Shown in pieces: positions 7,324-11,957 of a stretch of DNA of 15,454 nucleotides. Within the stretch, counting starts at the first letter, position 1. Every line of letters begins with the position of its first letter. The notes below the pieces were generated by a model that did no database searches, had not been told where the DNA came from, and saw only the letters and a list, made by a program, of their open reading frames with translations. The translations under genes and the position numbers were made by a program. Origin of the DNA: an uncultured Coriobacteriaceae bacterium (GTDB lineage: Bacteria; Actinomycetota; Coriobacteriia; Coriobacteriales; QAMH01); the NCBI GenBank assembly GCA_902796975.1, contig CADBRF010000062.1:1-15454 (forward strand), given 5' to 3'.

Positions 7324-7335
7324 GTTAAATTTAAC
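7324..7335. promoter_or_regulatory. 12-bp perfect palindrome, possible operator
   Basis: gttaaatttaac is a perfect palindrome 13 nt after the mfd stop. It lies about 40 nt upstream of the candidate promoter for the microprotein/TetR pair. A dimeric regulator such as the downstream TetR protein could bind it; this is inference only. AT-rich palindromes of this size can also occur by chance. Confidence 0.25.
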
Positions 7336-7372
7336 CAAAACTGCCTCTTTATGTTCCGCAAAAGATGGAGCA

Positions 7373-7400
7373 CTGACCCGTCGTTGCGGTATCCTATCAT
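7373..7400 (+). promoter_or_regulatory. Candidate promoter for the microprotein-TetR pair
   Basis: CTGACC (7373-7378), 16 nt and TATCAT (7395-7400, five of six consensus bases) lie 30 nt before the microprotein start. They would give a leader of about 24 nt that includes the strong ribosome binding site. Confidence 0.4.
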
Positions 7401-7430
7401 TGCTGACATTGTTCACAAAAGGAGGAACCC

Positions 7431-7547
7431 ATGGTTGAGAAAACCGTCATCATTACCGGCATTATCATCGGTGGCGCGCTGATTACCTGTGCCGCGATTT
7501 GCGGTTTTTCCATGGCAGGCAAATTGAGTGAGCGCGGGTTGCTGTAA
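7431..7547 (+). CDS. 38-residue single-TM microprotein
   Basis: A short reading frame from ATG 7431 to TAA 7547 is preceded by a near-perfect Shine-Dalgarno, aaaggagga (7418-7426), four to six nt upstream. This is the strongest ribosome binding site in the window. The product starts MVEKTVIITG, has one hydrophobic helix (about residues 6-28, with two Cys at 20 and 24) and ends in a short charged tail MAGKLSERGLL. This is the layout of a small integral membrane protein with an uncleaved helix. A candidate promoter sits 30 nt upstream, and a TetR regulator begins 35 nt downstream, probably on the same message. I do not recognise a family. Such microproteins may modulate a transporter or enzyme, but no target is visible here. 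The gene is too short for usual length cut-offs and would easily be missed. Confidence 0.72.
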   Translation: MVEKTVIITGIIIGGALITCAAICGFSMAGKLSERGLL

Positions 7548-7582
7548 TCCACAGCTAGTAGGATGAGCCTGGAGCATGAGCA

Positions 7583-8248
7583 ATGGCTGTATATAGCAAC
7601 GGAACAAAGACGAAAAAACAGCTGGTTTCTGCAACCCTGGCTGCCCTCAAGGACACCTGGGCATTGGAAATCAAAGTCCGGGATATCGCCCGCGCGTGCG
7701 ACGTGTCTCCCGCGACGGTCTACCGCCACTTCGACAGCATGGACCATCTCATCGCCGTGGCGTCCGTAGGTTTTGTCGAGGAATTCTCCAAGAGTTTCCG
7801 CGCCCTCATCAACGAGGGCAAGAACATCATGGACATCTATATGGGCACTTGGACCTTCTTCAACAAGTATGCGTTCAAACGTCCGGATGTCTACTATCCT
7901 CTGTTCTGGGGAGAGTCGAACAACGTCTTTGGGAGCGCCCCACATGACTATTACGAGCTGTTCCCCGTTCCTGATTCCGATGACTGGGAGGACAAGCTCA
8001 ATACCTACCTCGCCTCAAGCAACCTTCTCGAACGCGGGTATGGGGTGCTTCATATGGCTGCGAGCCAGGGGCTCATTACAGAGGCAGACGCCCATTTCCT
8101 GAGCAAGACGAACCCGCTCATTGCTCAAGGCTATCTTGCAAGCGTTGCCCACAAGTCCGAAGAAGAGCGCATTGAACGCGAAAAGGAATGCGACGCGCTC
8201 ATTCGCGAGAACATCAAACGTGTGTATCCGGATTTGAGTTCTGAATAG
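7583..8248 (+). CDS. TetR/AcrR-family transcriptional regulator
   Basis: A 221-residue DNA-binding regulator of the size usual for TetR repressors. The N-terminal helix-turn-helix is clear: VRDIARACDVSPATVYRHF (residues 32-50), followed by the typical linker DSMDHLI. The remaining part is all-helical in character and forms the ligand-binding and dimerisation domain. It is rich in aromatic residues (for example WTFFNKYAF, PDVYYPLFW and DYYELF between residues 90 and 130), which suggests a hydrophobic or aromatic ligand. The start at 7583 has ggag (7571-7574) eight nt upstream. The gene is probably co-transcribed with the microprotein 35 nt upstream and may regulate it, or itself, through the palindrome at 7324-7335; this is inferred. 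It converges with the minus-strand envelope module 30 nt away. The ligand and regulon cannot be told from sequence. Confidence 0.92.
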   Translation: MAVYSNGTKTKKQLVSATLAALKDTWALEIKVRDIARACDVSPATVYRHFDSMDHLIAVASVGFVEEFSKSFRALINEGKNIMDIYMGTWTFFNKYAFKRPDVYYPLFWGESNNVFGSAPHDYYELFPVPDSDDWEDKLNTYLASSNLLERGYGVLHMAASQGLITEADAHFLSKTNPLIAQGYLASVAHKSEEERIEREKECDALIRENIKRVYPDLSSE

Positions 8249-8278
8249 CGCTTTACGGCTGTCGGATGAGAAGAGCCG

Positions 8279-8893
8279 CTAGCTAGCACTTCCGCTATAG
8301 GCGCTGATGGTCGCGTCCATGCTGTCGAGCGTGGACGTGAGGTCATTATTCGCGCTCTCCAGATCCGAAATCTGCTCCTCTGTCTGTGCTTCGGAATCAT
8401 TAGCTGCCTGAATGCGCGCTGTGGCAGGTGAGATGCGGAAGGCAAGAACGAGGCAGATCACCAGCAGAACTGCGGCAACGACCATGCGAGGTTTTACAGG
8501 GACGCGGTCGAAGAGGCCCAGGATACCTCCTGACCCCGTCTGGCGAGCCCGGTAGTTATCTGGTGTGGCGCGATGCGCGGCAACCTGGTCTCGCGGGACG
8601 CCGTTTCCATAACCATACCGCTCGCGCTGCAGAGGTACATCTCGGCGCACATATTGCGGCTGGTGCTGATTGCGTGGGCGGGCAGAGTGTTGCGGGCGGT
8701 TCGCAGCGTCGCGTGCACGCTGCTCGTAGCGGAGCGCACGTGGGTCATCGGCATCGTAGCGCAGGCTCTGCTGCATCTCGTCCATCTGAATGGAGCGGTT
8801 GCGCAGCTTGTTCATCCGCTCGTTGCTGCGTTTGATAGCTTCCTCGTAGCTCGAGGACCGTGATGAGCTGCTATGTCTTTCTTCGTATGCCAT
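8279..8893 (-). CDS. Disordered-TM-coiled-coil envelope protein, module copy B
   Basis: A 204-residue protein of unknown function. Residues 1-135 are polar, basic and probably disordered: Ser-rich at the start, then rich in Arg, Gln, Asn and Tyr. One TM helix follows (about 137-152, MVVAAVLLVICLVLAF). The short outer segment (153-204) has a heptad-like helix around EEQISDLESANNDLTSTLDSM. The positive N-terminus predicts an inside-to-outside orientation, as in FtsL/FtsB-like proteins, though no homology to those is claimed. The C-terminal 25 residues align with those of the copy A partner (NN-x-L-x-S, SM, I-x-x-Y, final S). The start codon overlaps the stop of the deacetylase-like gene by one base (TGATG) and lacks a good Shine-Dalgarno, so translation is probably coupled. 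It converges with the tetR gene. Confidence 0.78.
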   Translation of the reverse strand: MAYEERHSSSSRSSSYEEAIKRSNERMNKLRNRSIQMDEMQQSLRYDADDPRALRYEQRARDAANRPQHSARPRNQHQPQYVRRDVPLQRERYGYGNGVPRDQVAAHRATPDNYRARQTGSGGILGLFDRVPVKPRMVVAAVLLVICLVLAFRISPATARIQAANDSEAQTEEQISDLESANNDLTSTLDSMDATISAYSGSAS

Positions 8894-9891
8894 CAGCTGA
8901 TGTCCATCTGGTAGAAGCCGGGGGAGTCATACGAGAGCGTGGAGAACGAGTAGCCCAGATCGGAGAGGCCATCGATGATGCGGGGAAGGGCTTCTGCCGT
9001 TGCTGCGCTGCTACGGCTGTCGGGGAGCACGATGCAGATGGGTGAATTGCTGTCTGCGAAGGGCTGTGCGCTCTGCAAGACGTTGTTCACGATGGTATCG
9101 GCGGTGTTGCCCGATGCCTTGGGGTTGATGTTCCAATCGAAGTACTGGTAGCCACGGTTGAGCGCCTCGATGGGAATAGCCTTTGCGTTATCCTTACTGT
9201 AGTTGGCAATGACCGAGCTTCCGCCGGGGAAGCGCATGATGGTGACATCATGGCCGAGCTCGTCTTCAACGGCTTCAATGGCGGGGGTCAGTTCGGTGTC
9301 GAAGAAGTTGTCGACGCTCGCCTTGTAAAATCCGTACTCGTTATCGAAGGTCACGCCCTCAACACCTACGGCGCTGCCCTGCTGCTCGATGGTGCTGAGC
9401 AGGCTCAGGTCGAGGTAGTCGATAGCGTCATCGTCGGTGAAAACGAACCAGGTTGCCACAGCGCCTTTCTCGGTGAGAGTGTCCAGATATTGCTGGGTGT
9501 AGGTGCTGCTCGGACCATCGTCGAAGGTCAGGTAGCAGACCTTGCCGCTCCCATCGCCGTTGGCGGCGAGCCTGCCTTGGGCGTTGCGCCAGGGAATGAG
9601 CTTCTCGGATTTCTTCTGTTCAAGCGCGGAGTTATTCGCCTGGGCCTGAGCGAGTTTTGTCACAGCTTCTGTCGCGCTGCTCTCTGCTGCAGTCGCGCGG
9701 GAATTGAGGTTGGCGACCACGACGCCAAGCACAATAGCGACAACCGCAAGAGCCATGATGGCGATTGAGACAATGCCGGAAACTCCGGCGGCGGGGATAC
9801 CGTGCCCATGGCGCCGGCTAGAATGCTGTGGTCGCTTCGAGCCACGAGGCGCTTTCTTGAGAGATGGAATGTTGATATTGGGCAGTCTCAT
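8893..9891 (-). CDS. Membrane-anchored CE4 pseudo-deacetylase, module copy B
   Basis: A 332-residue protein: basic N-terminus (1-35), one TM helix (about 38-61), a short coiled coil (63-95) and a CE4/NodB-type polysaccharide deacetylase-like domain (101-332), placed outside the membrane. The family fold motifs remain: TFDDGP with Asp124 and Asp125, RFPGG (220-224) and FDW (251-253). But the motif 2 metal ligands H-x-x-x-H are Glu178 and Phe182, and the motif 5 His is Pro290 (LPD instead of MHD). With no His left in motifs 2 or 5, metal-dependent deacetylation should be impossible, so the domain is probably a binding or scaffolding module. It is about half identical to the copy A protein over the domain. 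Its start has no Shine-Dalgarno but an extended -10 six nt upstream, so the message is probably leaderless. Confidence 0.88.
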   Translation of the reverse strand: MRLPNINIPSLKKAPRGSKRPQHSSRRHGHGIPAAGVSGIVSIAIMALAVVAIVLGVVVANLNSRATAAESSATEAVTKLAQAQANNSALEQKKSEKLIPWRNAQGRLAANGDGSGKVCYLTFDDGPSSTYTQQYLDTLTEKGAVATWFVFTDDDAIDYLDLSLLSTIEQQGSAVGVEGVTFDNEYGFYKASVDNFFDTELTPAIEAVEDELGHDVTIMRFPGGSSVIANYSKDNAKAIPIEALNRGYQYFDWNINPKASGNTADTIVNNVLQSAQPFADSNSPICIVLPDSRSSAATAEALPRIIDGLSDLGYSFSTLSYDSPGFYQMDIS

Positions 9892-9897
9892 GATGTT

Positions 9898-9921
9898 ATT
9901 ATCGCATCTTCGTCTAGACGA
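9898..9921 (-). promoter_or_regulatory. Extended -10 promoter and 12-bp palindrome upstream of module copy B
   Basis: On the minus strand, TGC-GATAAT (TG at 9906-9905, GATAAT at 9903-9898) is an extended -10. It is followed by six nt and then the ATG at 9891. The perfect palindrome tcgtctagacga (9910-9921) occupies the spacer region just upstream, where a bound repressor would block RNA polymerase. I see no good -35, as expected for an extended -10 promoter. Confidence 0.45.
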
Positions 9922-10022
9922 TGTGCAGAATGTTGTTTAAGTTTTTATAAAATCCGCCTCGACTACGTGCCCAATTGAGAACACGAGCGGCATTTAATGT
10001 TTTATGATTCCGATACAGTGTG

Positions 10023-10883
10023 TCAGTCGCTGGTTTCGCTGTTGTAGGTGTCGATATCCTTCTGCATGGATTCGATTTCGCTTTGCAGCGAGTTGTTGGT
10101 GTCGGTTGTCTCCTTGAGCTGGGAGTTGACGTCCCCCAGCTCGAAGCTCTTCGTGGCGAAGTTCACAGTGGCTGCGCCAAAGTGGATAACGCTCACGATG
10201 AGAATCACGGCGAGAACTGCTGCGAGGATGAGTCGCTTCTTGAAGCGATCGTCTTGTGGGCCGGCACTGGCTCCGCCAAAAGATGCGACCAGCGAGGAAA
10301 TCTTCCCGCCGATTCCGCGCTGAGAGGAACGATTCTTGGCGATGGGCATGCCACCGCGGTTCCCGCGATGCTGCTGGGGTGCCGGCCTGCCATCCCTTGG
10401 CGCTCCATTTTGCGGTCTGTGCCCCTGCCCATTCCGCATCCCTCGTTGGGGAGACATATGCTGCTGGCGAGCATGGCTGCGGCTGCCCTGTCTGGGTGCG
10501 TTTGTGGCTCCTGCTGGATCCTGGCGTCTGTCTGTGCCGCGACGTGTCCCGTTGGACATCTGGCTCCTGCCCTGGTTTTGTCCATAGGGGCGCTGAAGGC
10601 GAGTGCCGCGCTGGGCTTGCTGCTGGGGCGCACGTTGGCCATAGCGATTCTGCTGGCGAGCCGGTCTCTGCCGGTCGGGAACCTGCTGGTGGGGAGGGCG
10701 CCAGGCGTGCGACTCTTCCTCCTCGTATCTTGCAACGCGCGCTGGCTGGCGGTTCGTTTCGTCATAGGAGTTGGTGCGATACCGGGTATCTTCCGTGTAG
10801 CGCTGACGGGCAGGACGCTGCCTTCCCTGCTGCTGACGGGGGTAGGAGTCCCATCCGGAATCCATGCGCCTATTCGCCGTCAT
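10023..10883 (-). CDS. Gln/Arg-rich disordered-TM-coiled-coil protein, module copy A
   Basis: A 286-residue protein of unknown function, laid out like the copy B partner but with a longer tail. Residues 1-195 are low in complexity and very rich in Arg, Gln, Gly, Pro and Asn, with RQRPARQ at 21-27 and again at 71-77. A TM helix follows at about 217-236 (RLILAAVLAVILIVSVIHF), then a heptad-like outer helix (247-283, including NNSLQSEIESMQKDI). Basic charge predicts a cytoplasmic N-terminus. There are no cysteines. Its ATG overlaps the TGA of the upstream deacetylase-like gene (ATGA), and a Shine-Dalgarno-like aagggga lies in the final codons of that gene, so the pair is an operon with coupled translation. 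The long basic tail could bind nucleic acid, acidic partners or lipid headgroups, or could drive condensation. None of this is shown by sequence. Confidence 0.82.
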   Translation of the reverse strand: MTANRRMDSGWDSYPRQQQGRQRPARQRYTEDTRYRTNSYDETNRQPARVARYEEEESHAWRPPHQQVPDRQRPARQQNRYGQRAPQQQAQRGTRLQRPYGQNQGRSQMSNGTRRGTDRRQDPAGATNAPRQGSRSHARQQHMSPQRGMRNGQGHRPQNGAPRDGRPAPQQHRGNRGGMPIAKNRSSQRGIGGKISSLVASFGGASAGPQDDRFKKRLILAAVLAVILIVSVIHFGAATVNFATKSFELGDVNSQLKETTDTNNSLQSEIESMQKDIDTYNSETSD

Positions 10884-11833
10884 AGGATATCCCCTTGGTA
10901 GAAGCCGGGAGAATCGTAATCGAGCGTCTTGAATTCGTAGCCGAGGTCTTTGAGCCCATCGATGATCTCGGGTAGGGCCTCTGTGGTGGTCTCTTTGCCA
11001 GGGTTGTCGTGCATCAGGATGCAGATGGGGGAATCGGTCTCGGCGAAATGCTCTGCCTGGTCAAGCACGTAGCTCACCATCTTGTCGGCGGGAACCTTGC
11101 CGTTTTCCATCATCTTGGGATCGCTATCGCCCGCGAGCACGTTCCAGTCGAAGTACTGGTAGCCCTTCTTCAAAACCGCTTGGGGGAGGGTTTTCCCAAT
11201 CTTGGAGTTGTAGTAGCCGATGGTCGAACTGCCGCCTGCGAACCGGCAGATGTAAATCTCATGCCCTACCGTATCCTCGAGGACCTTCTCGGCCTTGTTG
11301 AAATCGGTCTTGAAGTAGTTATCGACAGTTCCCTTGTAGTAGTTGTAGGAGGAATTCTGATCCCAGTCGTGGATGCCGATGGCGCTCCCCTGCGCTTCGA
11401 TGTCCTTGCAGAGGCTGAGGTTGAGGTACTGGTACTCGTCCGTGTTCGCGAGGCAGAACCAGGTTGCAACGGCGCCCTTCTCCTTGAGAATCTCGAGGTT
11501 CTTCGGAGTGTTTTCGTCGCAGGGGCCGTCATCGAAGGTCAAGTAGCAGACCTTGCCAGACCCGTCGCCCTTGAAGGAGAGGCGGCCCTGGGCATTACGC
11601 CACTCGACAGAGAGGCTATCACGCTGAGATTGGAGCGATTGGTTGTCAGATTGGGCCTGGGCAAGATTGTCCTGAGCGGTGCTGATCTTGCCGATGTCTG
11701 CGTTTGCGACGCCATCGAGAGCAAAAGCGAGGAAGTTGAGGAGGGCGATGGCAAGCAGAAGTACAACGATGACACTCGTCACGTTGTTGTTTCTGGTCAC
11801 TGCTGTGTTACGACGATATTGCATGCCGTCCAT
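10880..11833 (-). CDS. Membrane-anchored CE4 polysaccharide deacetylase-like protein, module copy A
   Basis: CE4 enzymes remove N- or O-acetyl groups from peptidoglycan or other glycans. This 317-residue protein has a short N-terminus, a TM helix (about 19-38), a coiled coil (46-76, with NQSLQSQRDSL) and an extracellular NodB-type domain (78-317). Motifs seen: TFDDGP with Asp101 and Asp102; His155 of motif 2, but Gln159 where the second metal His is expected; RFAGG (197-201, Ala for the usual Pro); FDW (228-230); and an intact motif 5, ILMHD, with His275. One metal ligand is thus missing, so activity is doubtful but not excluded. It heads a two-gene operon with the Gln/Arg-rich protein. Two starts are possible. 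ATG 11833 has no Shine-Dalgarno. ATG 11824 lies seven nt after a TATTAT element (11837-11832) and would be leaderless. Confidence 0.9.
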   Translation of the reverse strand: MDGMQYRRNTAVTRNNNVTSVIVVLLLAIALLNFLAFALDGVANADIGKISTAQDNLAQAQSDNQSLQSQRDSLSVEWRNAQGRLSFKGDGSGKVCYLTFDDGPCDENTPKNLEILKEKGAVATWFCLANTDEYQYLNLSLCKDIEAQGSAIGIHDWDQNSSYNYYKGTVDNYFKTDFNKAEKVLEDTVGHEIYICRFAGGSSTIGYYNSKIGKTLPQAVLKKGYQYFDWNVLAGDSDPKMMENGKVPADKMVSYVLDQAEHFAETDSPICILMHDNPGKETTTEALPEIIDGLKDLGYEFKTLDYDSPGFYQGDIL

Positions 11834-11900
11834 AATACCGTATGCTGCCGGCTCTGGCGGCGCGGTTCCGTTCAGGCGTCCTGAATGTTCGGGGTATTAG

Positions 11901-11928
11901 AAAACGGCGGCACCAATCGATGCCGCCG
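11901..11928 (-). terminator. Rho-independent terminator of uvrA
   Basis: On the minus strand, cggcggca (11928-11921 side) pairs perfectly with tgccgccg (11912-11905) across an 8-nt loop. TTTT (11904-11901) follows directly, 30 nt after the uvrA stop. This is the only canonical intrinsic terminator seen in the window. Confidence 0.88.
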
Positions 11929-11957
11929 CTCGTGGCTCATGCTCTGTCAAACGGATC

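Noticed and set aside
8256..8278. Inverted repeat cggct/agccg between the convergent tetR and copy B partner genes
   Set aside because: Only five base pairs with a 13-nt loop and no T tract on either strand; too weak to call a terminator.
10020..10901. 293-codon plus-strand frame covering the Gln/Arg-rich gene
   Set aside because: The minus-strand gene is preferred because its ATG overlaps the preceding stop, it has a ribosome-binding-like sequence, and its TM/coil end matches the copy B partner. The plus frame is a hydrophobic Leu/Gly/Ala/Cys-rich shadow with no start signal.
11009..11884. 291-codon plus-strand frame opposite the copy A CE4-like gene
   Set aside because: The minus strand encodes clear CE4 motifs. 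A similar Val/Leu/Glu-rich shadow appears opposite copy B, showing it follows from the coding strand.
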